From positions 4,774,001 through 4,838,000 of the forward strand of contig JBAJFE010000014.1 in NCBI GenBank assembly GCA_037903355.1: 64,000 nucleotides of DNA. Direction: 5' to 3'. The number at the start of each line of letters is the position of its first letter. Position 1 is the stretch's first letter. Shown piece after piece: positions 22,897 through 35,200 of the stretch. Source of the DNA: Trichuris trichiura (Eukaryota; Nematoda; Enoplea; Trichinellida; Trichuridae). Both the position numbers and the translations under genes were made by a program. Under the pieces are notes generated by a model that did no database searches, was not told the DNA's origin, and was given only the letters and a program-made list of their open reading frames with translations.

Positions 22897-25800
22897 TCAA
22901 CTATACAATATAGCATATGAATCGTCATTCTCTAACTGATTAATGTGTTTTAACACATCTTTCTTCGTCACAATTCCCAGTAGTTTTCTAAAGTAAAGAG
23001 CAACCGATGAAGGCTGTAAAGTTAAAAGTGAACAAAAGTTCATCACCCCATGTGCGTGACTAGAAGTTGTCGAAGACCAAGCTTCCTAAAAATGTCAATT
23101 ACTGTTTCCATTGGAGTTTGATCAGTTATAGAAATTGGCGCCTGTTTTAAAGAACAATTATTGCAGACGTGACGAGAAAATGAGAAATTACCAGGTTGAG
23201 TAGCTTCCTTAATTTCAAGGGCATTGGATATCCAGGGCCCTCTGCAGCAGAAGGCGCAACAGCACTGAAATATACGTTAGAGTCCGTAACAACGCATTCT
23301 TGGGTCTTTCGAGCGCTAGCTAAAAAGTGATTATTAAAAAGGAAACTTTAAGATTATCAAGAGAAAAACCTATTGCTAGTGACAAATCTCTTCTTGTCAC
23401 AAAACCAACCAAATTCGCATGGTCCATGGAAACCACGACGGGAAAACCATTGTGACGTGTACACCGTAGCAATTCTTCTATATCACCTACAGTCATACCT
23501 TCCTGTGGAATTACCCGAAGAGGTGGATCGCCAGGTCTAAATGCACTAACTTAAATTCACAACTGGTTCTATTGACCTACAGTCACCTCGGGCGCATTAC
23601 GTCAGCTGCAACCGTATTATGAATGAACTCCTCCTTATTGTCCAGAAATGGGTATCCGTTCAACGCAATATGCGCATCATATATACCCTTGCGCTCTAAT
23701 GCATCTCCAACCCACTTTGCAAACATGACGGCAGCCATGGTAGGAACGATGAACTCCAGACTACCAGTTAATTCAAACATGATTACAACGAGTGAAACTA
23801 AAAAAATCTATCCTCTAACAAAGTAAAAAGCAAGTCTATTTTTGCCTGTCATCCTTGTGACGCCGCCAAGCACCGCTGCAGCCCCGACCATGGCGTACAT
23901 GCCAGGCTCAACGCAGGTTCTACCCCGTTCGCAATGGAGTCCCCACCACCAAGCTTCTTTGTTCGTGCTAAAGGTGACCTACAAATTAATACAAAACTAA
24001 AAGGATTACTGCAACTTACAATGCTATGCGCTCCATTGCTATCCCGACCAGACGTCCGCCAATGGCCCCGATTGCTAAGCTGGGAACAAACAGCCCCGAA
24101 GGAACTTTTATGCCAAATGTGAATATTGTGATCACGATTTTAAACACAAGTACTACAATGAGCTTCCAAATGCAGTTGTACAACGCCGGCTCGAAAGGGT
24201 CTTCCGAACTTTCTGCGTTGCGCTTATAGCTGCTGGAAACAATTAGATGAAGCAAAAGAAGTAACAAAGTCTTATCCAACCATTACCAAAGTTCAGATAC
24301 GTCTTCTGGGCCACATCTGTTGAAAAGTTGCTGTATTAGGTCACTGGAACTCTTGCTTAAATACGGGAATACATGTACATTCGACAGAACAGCTGCGTGT
24401 ATGTTTACCGAGTGTACTCGCTTGGAAAACTAAGAAAAGCAGTTATCAAGGTAACGCCAAAAACCTGTAACAATAAAAGTTATTCTCTTCTCATACCAGT
24501 AAACAATCGACAACGTACTTCGGCAACTGGGTATTGCCCGAGCTTAGAATTTCGGCGCATCCGGCACCACCTGACGTTCCCTTTTATGAATATCGTACCC
24601 ACTATTCCCTGCAGCATTATAAATTCGTATGAAATTTCAGTTGACAATGCTGCATACACCGAACGTTCCAAGCAAAATGAATGGTATAAGTTCAATGTAG
24701 GACCACTTCATAGGATAATCAACGGCGAACAGTGACGTCTGTTCAGTACCGAATGGATTGATGAATTTTAAAACCAAGCCAGCAATCAAAGCGCAGAAAA
24801 AGGATCTCCATAGCGTTTTCAATGGAAAGTAGTAGCTTGCCTACAATAATGAAACAAGAGTAAAGAAATAAACAATACTTAAGCGAATTACCTCCTCAAG
24901 GCTGAAAAGAACGCCGCCTATGGGTGCTCCAAAAGCGACGGAAACTCCGGCGGCTGCCGAAGCCGACAAAATCTGTTCGAAAAATCAAGTATTAACATAT
25001 GAGTAAGAAAAAGCAACAGTAAAACCTCGCGTTTTTTCGCTTCATTTTTCCCATATTTGGGGAAAAGGTAGGAAAAAATATTGCCAATACAGCAAGCTAA
25101 ATGAACCATGGGGCCTTCCTTTCCTAACGAAAGCCCTGAAGCGGCTGCTAGAGCTAGTCCAACGCTTTTGATGAGCAATGTCCATTTGCCCAAATATCCG
25201 CGGATGATAAAACCGCTAAGTATGCATTTAATCTGCCAACGCGATGGAATTTATAGGTAATAAATGGTATAATGCAAATTACCTCAGGTATACCAGATCC
25301 ACAAGCATAAGGAGCAAAAACCCGGACCAGAACAACAGCCAGCCCAGTCATACTGATCGCCCAAAAAACGTAAAACACGTATTCAACAAAGAACGCCAAA
25401 GCATCGGCTTCATAGTGTCCAAGCAGCTCGGGCCAAGTGTGCCACTAAAACATTCGACCACATAAAATCATCCGTAAAATAAAATCGACTAATTTACAGC
25501 AGCATAACGATAACACGAAAAGCTAAAGACCGAAAACCTAAACTTAACCCGTGGACGACAAAATATGTATGTATGTATTTATGTATGTGTGTATAAATAT
25601 AAGTAACGTCGAAAATGATAGGAAATCTGCCACATTACATTACGCAATGTTGGAAAAGGCACCTTTTACAAACAAGCAACAATTCCCGGAATAAACTAAT
25701 TATGGGCGAACAACAATCGGAACTTTTCCGATCAAAGAAACAGCTAAAGCTTTACCGCGCTACACTTATCACCGGAGAAAAAGGTATCGTTCGCAGACCA

Positions 25801-26867
25801 GCAGCAATGGACCTTGTCAAACCAAAACGCATCTGGACAAACGCCTTCTTTCAGGTTGGACATCCATTTCGTACTAATATCTACAATCCCAGCAACGCAA
25901 CCTAAAAGCAAAATGAGAAGTTTAACTGAATTTACTGCCAGTTCGATTTTTTTGACTCACGAGTTATGCACCAAACTTTTAGATATGATCGACGCACATT
26001 TTAAGAATGTGTTGTTTAATTAGCGTAAATAGGATTCATCAACGGAAATCTACCTTTCATAAAACTAAACTATGTGTTCAATGCAATTAAACATCTTTGC
26101 AGTAGACAGTTTACTCGCGCATAAAAGCGTGTCATCTGGAAACAGCGTACTGTACAGTCTTTCCGTTAGTATATTATTTGCATTGCTGCAGTAATGAAGT
26201 TTTCCAATATTCCAAAATATGAGCCCGACTAGCAGTTTTTAAAATTTATACGTTATACTATCGTTACTGCTACAGTTTGGCAATTCATTGATAATTTTCA
26301 TAAGGAAACAAAGATCGCAACGCTCATTTGGTAAACTGCATGAAATCGCACTGCAGTTGATGAGTCAAAGGTAAGGAGCAAATTCCGTAAGTGAGTAAGC
26401 AGACATTCCATCATAAAGCTTAGACCTCTTACCAGCAGCAATTCCAACAAACAGAACACATATCCAACCAGAACCAGCATCAATAACGCTCGAAATAGCG
26501 TTACAAATGGACTCGTGACTCTTCTTTTTAATGAACTTATGGCGCAATCGATCCCTTGTCAAGTCACGCTGCCAATCAATGGTATGGAAATCATCATATT
26601 GACCTATGCCAACTGTAAAAGGCTCGTCTGCGTCGCCGCCAAATGCATTACCTAAACAGCTAGTCGAAAACATTATCCTTACCCAAGCATATTACCAAAA
26701 GAAGAGCTAGGCTGCACCGCATCATTATTAGAGGAACTCATACCTCCCTTGAAACGATGCACTGGCATATCCAAAATCTCTTCACCGCCATTGCCAATAT
26801 TCATTATGAAAGATGGCGAGGAATACTTTTTCACACCTTCCAAAAGCAGCAGATCAGTCTCAGACAT
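22897..26867 (-). CDS. ClC-3/4/5-type chloride/proton exchanger, 17 exons
   Basis: Exons: 26696-26867, 26433-26651, 25756-25901, 25283-25444, 25026-25232, 24892-24972, 24658-24840, 24519-24608, 24409-24464, 24287-24355, 24020-24232, 23846-23967, 23587-23797, 23370-23536, 23192-23319, 23047-23141, 22897-22987. All phases agree (2412 nt, 803 aa, normal for the family). [10 protein letters not shown] in exon 2 is the ClC-3/4/5 N-terminal signature. GSGIPE ends exon 4. GKEGP in exon 5 carries the gating Glu (about E272). FSLEE then ASYYFP spans exons 6-7 and keeps the proton glutamate (about E329), so a 2Cl-/H+ exchanger of endosomes is inferred. [10 protein letters not shown] is in exon 11. Two CBS domains lie in exons 13-14 and 16-17. 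Exon 12 ends in a GC donor (CAG/GCAAAA). The ATG at 26867 was chosen because the frame upstream lacks another ATG before a stop. Counterparts are human CLCN3/4/5 and C. elegans clh-5. Confidence 0.93.
25566..25597. repeat. (TATG)n imperfect microsatellite in a CLC intron
   Basis: Repeated GTATGTAT units in the 311-nt intron between CLC exons 3 and 4. Confidence 0.8.
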
Positions 26868-29263
26868 CAGGCGCACCTCGGTGTTCCTGTTCGAAGCGCA
26901 AGACTCCAAAACAAGTAACCATTGGTCGATCAATCAGCTTTGAACAAAGGATCATTCCTACGTAAACTAAACGCATCATTTTTACCTACAGAATGATTAT
27001 GATAAGTAGGTTAACTAAGGCGAATTACGCACGTTGCACCAGCATTTCATAGAAACAGTTAACCGTAAAAGTAACCTTCAATTAAGTAATTTTTAAGCCA
27101 CTGGGTTAGAAATACTAGCGCAAACTACGTATAGTATTTCAATGAGTTTAACGAGTTTTTATTAAAATATGTATACGAAGGTGATTGCGAACCGCACTTA
27201 CATTATGGCAACAGAGGTGAACGCCTGCAAACGTCAGGCTGGCTCCGTAATTTCAGCAACACGTTTCTCAGACCTTATTCGTTATGTGTCCAGCATTCCT
27301 GCTGTAACTTGGGAAATGCAGGTTTCTTCCTGTTGAGTACGCTAGGCGTGAGGTTGTGCCTTTGTATTTTAGCATACGCTTAGATAAAGGCAGAACAGGA
27401 TGACTGACAAGTTTACAGCGTGGCCAGTGGGCGCATAACGAACAAGATCCCGTTTCTCGCTTAAACGTTGGCTATGCTGCCCATTTAACTATCAAAGAAT
27501 GGCGCAGACACCGAATGCACAATTTATCCGACGAATTCAAATAACATAACAATTCATGATAAAAAAAGTTATATCCGCAAAGCAATTCATGAATAAATCA
27601 ACCAATGCCATTCAACGATGACCGGTCCTATTTCAAAACATGTTAATTTACCATTGAGAAGCTTTCCGCTTTTGCGTTACGTTTTCGCCTCGAAAAGTAC
27701 TATCGCCAAATCTGCCACGCCAAACCGATGCGTCCCTGGATTGTTGCGCAGTTTGTATCCGCCACGACATGCACTTATTCTTCGACTTAAAGTTTATACA
27801 TTGGTCTGCTGGTGACATAATGGAGTAGACCTTCCTCATCAGTGATAGTTAGTTCTAAAACTTATCGCGTACAAACAAATTCCCTTGCAAGGCATAAAAT
27901 AATCTATAGGTTATCTGCAGGCTTCGTCCTGTGAACTTCAACTAACACAGAATCACAGAACAACAATAATCACAGAAATAGTAAGAACACCTGATAAGAT
28001 GTAAATTACACAGAATGGCTTATTAAAAATAACAACAAAATAGAAGAATAACGGGAATGCGAAAATATGAGGGCCTTTTCAGAATATACCTTTTCTGTCG
28101 TTAGCTAAAACATAAGTGCTGATGCTTTGTGATAGTTTTTAAATCTGATTCATCTTTAATAGCAATAGTACCAGGCGCAGTGCTCCTCACCTTAGTTAAG
28201 ATGTACTTACCATTTTGTCGAATATTAGCAAGCGAATTCAGAGACTAAAAGTGACTACGACAAAGCAGCATAACAGAACAATAATAATTAGCATTTCACA
28301 CAGGCTGAAGAGACATGTGGAAGGAAGAACACTTCCTATAAGTGCACAAAGTTAGAGCTTTACACGCACGAATAAAGAGTCTGTGCAGCTGTCATGTTCA
28401 CCAGCGATTCGTCAGTGTTCACCAAAAGTGACGTCAATGATTTTTTTGAGACAAGACGCCTTGAGTCAAATGTGAGGATACGAGAAGCCCACTGTTGTAT
28501 TAATGGCATTGACATATTTGGTAATGAAACTCAAAACTCAGTTAATTTAGTAGCGGTTTGACACTGCTGAATTAATCATGTTTCAACAACGCAGGCAGCG
28601 CACAATAGTTCCCAAAGTCCAATGATGATAACTTTATGAATGCAGTAAGTTACCTTTCTTTTTATACACTTTTCGTTATACATTTCAACGACGTTTCTGT
28701 TTTATTGGCATGAAATTGAGTCCTTATTTTGGCTGTCACAGCTCAGTCAACGTTCAAACGAAATCAGTATGCAGGCGCAAGCGATTGGGAGTCAGCACGG
28801 CAAAGATGAAATTAGATTTCCCCCGAGCTTCGCATTTCAACCAAAATCGTTTCACAGCAGAACTAATGTAGTGATTACTGCAAGATGCATCAACAGCAGA
28901 CGACTGCCACTGCTGCAGCACACAAATTTTCTGATACAAACCCGCTTTTGATAAGTACAATGCAGGCACAAGAACAGCATATTTTGCGATTACTTTCAAC
29001 TTTCGCTTTGGCAGAGTTTGACACCAGTAAATATGAACGTTCCACCGGTCAGGTTCAATCTCAAGGGTTCGCACCGTAGGCACTTTATGGTCGTTTGGTG
29101 AACGACGAAGCTTCACTCTTCAGCATTTAGCGGTATAGAGAGAGCACTGCTCTGGCATCCCAAGCATTGAAATAACTGTTGAGTTTGTTGAGCTCCAAAA
29201 AAACAGCTAATCTCGATGTAGCCGCTATCAAGAGCAATGATAAAATGTGACTAGTGCATGAAA
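26868..29263. other. Intergenic between TMEM132 3' end and CLC 5' end
   Basis: It should hold the CLC promoter and 5' UTR and the TMEM132 3' UTR. A 120-codon minus-strand frame at 28754-29116 begins at a GTG and has no motif. No further exon is supported. Confidence 0.45.
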
Positions 29264-32200
29264 TTACGTGATCGTTTCACGGAGACTGTTAATAAAGTTT
29301 TGCAACTGCACTTCATTCAATCCAAGAGACCGGCTATTCCAGTGTAACTCTGTTGAAGGATTGGAGGTGTACTGGGATATATTTCGCTCAGACGAGCTGT
29401 CAACCAATGCATGTGGTCTGCTTCGAGATCTTGCTATGTTCCAACTGGAGGCTCGACGGCCGTCTTCGTGAACTTCAATAACGGGATGATCAGACATGTG
29501 TATGCTCACCTCAGAACCCATGTATGAACCGCCTGCTCTACGTCCATGCTTACGTTCAGTAGTAGCATGGCTGCACGAATTTCCCAGATTAGTTGAACAA
29601 GCTCCACCTCCATTATCTGATGATCTACCATTGGTTTGATTAAAAGAGTGTGCATTGGGACGAGAGAAACGGTCAGCTTTAACCCATATGAACTCTTCTC
29701 CTGCTGGCATTACTTCGTCGCGACGAAAGATTGAAAATAATGCACTTGTGCTGGTTAGGTTTGTCACACGAAAGCAGCTTGGACTTAAGACTGCCAACTT
29801 AGGACCTGTCGACCGAACTAGGCAGTTGAGCGAAAAAATTGCACCCACTATCGCGCAAACCGCAATCATGCAGTACATTACGATTTCCGGAGGTCGACTG
29901 TAATTGGCAGCGCTTTCTGAATGAACATCGCTATTCATGCTAGATTTGTCACTCTGAAGTCTATTTTGATCCAAAGAAATTGCTTTCATTCGCTTGTGCA
30001 TTCCACTTAGTCCGTAAGTCCCAGCAAACGAGCTGCTTATACGTTTGGAAGGATCGTCGGCATCATTAGCTCTGACCATAGCAGAGCGTTTTTGAGGCCT
30101 GACTATTACTGATGCGCGACCTAAGGAATTCTCTTCGCCGGTTGACGATTCAAGCAAGCAGCGATGTGAACCTGCCACCTTAACGCGTATTGTACCCTCT
30201 CGCGATTCATCCATGACCAAGTAGCGAAAAGTCGCAGATGAAAAGCTGTCTGACTCTAATATGAGAAGGCTACCGTCGCTAGTTTCAACTGAAGCTTCAA
30301 AATCTGTGTGTGGAAGTTCGCTGAGTGCTGTCTTCGTTCCATCAGAATATTCGAGCACAATATTCAAGAAACATTCCTATTAAAAGTGGTCATTGGCAGA
30401 ATGAACTCAATTTAGTCACGACTGTCATACTTGAAGGCGCTTGAAAAAGGTTCTCGTTTTTGTCACCGATAGTTTGTATACATTATTCCAGAAATCAGAC
30501 GCAGATATTTCTCCACTTAATGCGCACAACGAGTGCACCGCCGCTTTGCGAATGCTTACTAGTTCATTCGTCACCTGCACTTCGGCAGCACCATAAGGTA
30601 ATCGAGAAAATGGCGAAAGAACCTAAAAAATTGGTTAGTGACATATGACTCTACAACTTTGGAAAAATAAAAATAGCTCACGTGAATGTCCGTATATCCA
30701 ACAGACAAACCTTGGACATACACATTTCCCGTAGGGCTGTGGTACAGGTTAGCCACTCGACTGTCAGCTATTTTCAAGTGCTCCTTTGTCAGGTCTGTTA
30801 GATCGAATAACACCTGTCTACCACGAGTTCCTAAATAAGCGTGCCATCCACTCTGCGGATTGTCGACGCGGAATCGCCCAAAAACTTTGATCTGCGACTC
30901 CTGATAGCGGCTCCGGCAAAAAAACGAAGATTGATGATTTTCAGAGTTTGTTCCGTTACTAAAACGCTTGTCGCTAAAATAATTATCAAGCTGTAGGGGT
31001 TATAGTAAAAAGCATTATTGCATTAAGTATACGGGAAAATATGTTTTTCTTTTAATAACCAGTTAACAAGATTAATGTGTTAATGCACGTATGCTAATGC
31101 AAATATCAATGAGCATTATTAATGCTTCGTAACTAGAATGCTCAAACGGACGGCGGCTCCCACAGAGCGTCTGTACGTTTGTCAGAAAAAAGTTTCCAAA
31201 ACAGCGATAATCCCTACGTTTATTCATAACTTATTTCCGCGCACCGTCAGCAGCTTAGTTTTGCAGGTTTACCTATAGAGCTTACGGAGCATATCTCGAA
31301 CGCAACCTTGTAGACAAGAAACTTTACAATGCATTAATAGTTTACTCATTTTTATTTATGTCATTTTTCCTCTTTCTCTTTGCTTAGTTTTCTTTTTCCT
31401 ATGGTATGCATGTTTACTCGCTTTATGCTCATTCCTTTCCATTTGACCCTCCACCCACTTTACATCTGTGTTGCTTATTTTTTTCTGAATCTCTTAAACT
31501 GTATTTTACTTTCCCTTTCTGCTTCCGGTAACAAATAATTTGTACTTATACCTTTTAACAGTTACTTTAATTTAAGTCCTTAAACTTTTTAATTTCCGTC
31601 CCATCTCACGTGACAGACAGCCCGCACACCATTGCTGAAATAGGAAGTAGCGCCTGGATGGCGTTAGTGCTTTTGTCAAAAATGCTAACCACAATGGTGA
31701 AACCTGGCTTCTTTTTGTACGGATTTTCTCTGTCCCGTTGAAAAAAACTTTTTATTAATAAACTGTCCGTAGCTTTCGGGTCCGAACTTGACCCGTCATC
31801 AGCGGTCTAAGGATTGACGTATGAATAAAGTGCACTAGTAACGTGCAAGGTGTATAGCTGTTTAAAGGCCAGTGTTTTAAAGTGGGCCTTGTGGTTCTTT
31901 TCTCTTTGTCTGTCAGCAGTTCGAGCGGGTGTATCCAATTTTAGTTGAGCGAGCAACAATTCGAGCGGGTTACAATACTCGTCCATATTTCATTTATTTC
32001 CGCTCCTTTATCTCGGTTGTAGGTTGTGTTGTTTTTAATATACAGAGCTTCCTTAATTTTTAATTAAAAAAATTTAAAAAATTTTAAAAAAATGAAGGAA
32101 GCTCTGTATATTAGAAACAGCACAACCTACAACCGAGATAAAGAAGCGGAAATAAATGAAATATGGACGAATATTGTAACCCGCTCGAATTGTTGCTCGC

Positions 32201-35200
32201 TCAACTAAAATTGGATACACCCGCTCGAACTGCTGACAGACAAAGAGAAAAGAACTACAAGGCCCACTTTAAAACACTGGCCTTTAAACAGCTATACACC
32301 TTGCACGTTACTAGTGCACTTTATTCATACGTCAATCCTTAGACCGCTGATGACGGGTCAAGTTCGGACCCGAAAGCTACGGACAGTTTATTAATAAAAG
32401 TTTTTTTCAACGGGACAGAGAAAATCCGTACAAAAAGAAGCCAAAAAATGAAATTATTTGGTCCCGTACGAAGACACTATATCTTCAAAATGGTAAAACC
32501 TGTATATTTATTCATGACAAATGTCAATGAACATGTAATGCTTTTGTACGGGACTATAAGTTTTCATATTGGAATCTCTTTATGACGGATTCGATGCCCC
32601 GTTGAGATGTAGAATAAACAAAAAGTTTTTTCTCTCCGGAGCTTTCGGGTCTGCCGCGACCCCTGTTTTCTTATAACATTTCGTAGTAGAGATAATCCAG
32701 CCGTAAATAAGATTCTTCTGGTTTGATTATCTACGGCAGACCCGAAAGCTCCGGAGAGAAAAAACTTTTTGTTTATTCAACATCTCAACGGGACATCGAA
32801 TCCGTAATAAAGAGATTCCAATATGAAAACAAATGTCAATAACTAAATGCAGTTCATTTAAAGCTGCATTCTCCAGGAATGGCAAAACTCTACTGTCAGC
32901 AGTTTCCTCTGCCTTTTTGTTGCAATGTTGAGAAAAAGAACTATCATATAAGGGAGAAGCATAACAGCCGCGGTCAAAATAGTAGAAGATATTATGCTGC
33001 TTAATTTTATTCATAATTGAGGATAGGAGGCTTTGGAACTACTTGGATTCGTGCACAGCGTGCAAACATTAACGATTGAGATTTAAGTTCACTATTTCTA
33101 TGCTGAGAAAGCTATATGCACAGGTTCAAATGCATTAAATTTCAAAATTATTAACATTCAACAATACGCTTCAGTTAAAGTGTTGACCCTCTGATCCCTT
33201 AGATTCATTAGTTTCAGTTTCACATGACTGAACTGGCCCGCCTCCACTGCTAACACTCTTGCCGCTTTTGCCGTTGTGCATTTACTCTGATGACGGATAA
33301 CAGCTAATCCTGAAAACTCTGAATTTTGGATTTAGTATTTTCTAATAAAGGACTTCCTCCCTAAAATCGAACAAGAGATATTTAACAGTGATTTAAAAGA
33401 TTGGATAAGAAAGGCTAATATGAAAATTTATGTCATTTGAAAGGTTCTGATGTTTCTTGAGCACTCAAAAGCGCCTACAGTGTTTCACCAAGTTATCAAG
33501 AATATTAACTCGACTTCTCATGTTCGCAAGTAGGTTGCACTCTCACATACCGTTTGTCCACATGATCAAACTCAGGAACTTGCCATCCTCTTATCGCCTG
33601 CAGTAGCGGTTTCGCTAGAAGCAAGCTAAGTGGCATTTCCGGGTACCAGACAGAGAAGAATGCTCTTGTCTTAATTTCACCGAATTCAATTTCGATTGCC
33701 GCATTGGCAGACCCGCGGGATTCTGTACCATCAACATACACTGCCGTACAGCTTGGAGTAACCTAAAAGACTTGCAATTAATACTTCTCCATCAGAGTTT
33801 ACCAACCTTCAAAACGGATGGTTCGGCTGAAAAGCACGTACTGGATAGGGTTACTTCACTCACGATTCCTGCGTGCGTTACACTACAAACTTTTACAGCG
33901 ACGGAGACCTGTCTGCCCGACATTATTGCCGTATTGATCAAGTTGGACTAAACGTACATGTTCTTTAGTAAACAATATAGTTTAGTTTATTTGTACTTTG
34001 CCGAGGGTGAACAGACCCATGAGAGAATCCTTCTGCATGGTGAAACGAGTGTTCAATGTCCTTTCGTTTGTCTTTTCTTCCCTGTTCTGCTCGACCAAGC
34101 GGTCGGGTGAATTTGCGTCGTTCACAAGGAACGTGTACTCGACCGTCCACAGAAGTTCAGAAAGTTCTTCTGCTGCTTTTTCATCTTTTGAAACGGAAAC
34201 AGTCATGATGACGACCTCGCTGCTTAAGCTGAAAACCAGAAACAATCATTGTTGTGTTCATATAAATGCCCTTTCAGCCATTGCGGAAGGGCTTCTTCTG
34301 TTTGCAGCTACTCCTTGTAAGTAAATGTTTTTGTTCAAAAGTTACCGCGTCGCGAAAGGCAATCAACTGTTGACTACATTTCGTCGTTAAGCTAGGAGAG
34401 CAACATTATGCGAGCGAAGTACCAAACCTGAATAAGGGTACGTCAGGCAATGCACTTGGATTTTAATTATTTGTATTAATACATGAGTAAATTATCCAAT
34501 GCTTTAATTACCTAAGAAAGACTTAAACCAGTGTTTCCCAAGTGGGAATATTGTCCCGGTGGGCGATTCGATCACTCTGAGGCGATAGAAGCTATGCGAG
34601 CGACAAAAACAGTAGTGGAAAGCCCAGGGATAGAGAGGCTGCCGAGGAGAACGATTTGGGTCAAGGAGGCGACACAGGGCCCGGGACAGCCTCAATTAGC
34701 TCAAGACCATCGTCTGTTAATACAATAGTGGCCTGCTTTACAAGAAGTTGCGAGCGGAAGCTTGCTGCTTACTAACGCTGGTGCGCAGGAAGAGGCAAAG
34801 GCTGAAGAGTTTTAATGTGGCGCCAGTACGTCAGGTACTCTTTGTAGCTAGAAGAGGTCATTTAGATATGAATCAGAGGCTCCTTTACGTAGTATGATTA
34901 TTGAAATTCACGTATTATCGTTGACCAGCTGTCTGCTCTGAGCTAACAGGGAAGAGCTTTCATTGCACGACCCGCGGTGCCAAGATGCAGCGAGATGTCC
35001 AAAGTCGATTTTACCGCCTGGTGTGGCAAAGTTTCTCTGTATTTTCATCCAACGAGAGTAAACACAGGCCGCACTCTGATCTTATGCGCATTCTTCAGTC
35101 TCACCCAGCTGATGCGATGATTATTTTCCTGTGATCAAAGCGTTTATGATTTACATCAGAAGCAGTAACGTGAAAGTAGGTATTAACGGCATTGCGGAAG

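Larger units (their letters stand above)
30959..33550. other. TMEM132 intron holding two foldback insertions
   Basis: A 2592-nt intron between two phase-matched exons (R codon split CG/T). About 1.1 kb of it is foldback elements E and F. A third, degenerate hammerhead-like core (CTGATGACGGAT, loop, AATCCTGAAAAC) lies at about 33288-33320. The pyrimidine-rich part at 31330-31600 resembles 20750-20960. Confidence 0.7.

Noticed and set aside
28754..29116. 120-codon minus-strand frame after TMEM132
   Set aside because: It starts at GTG, has no motif, and lies where the TMEM132 3' UTR is expected.
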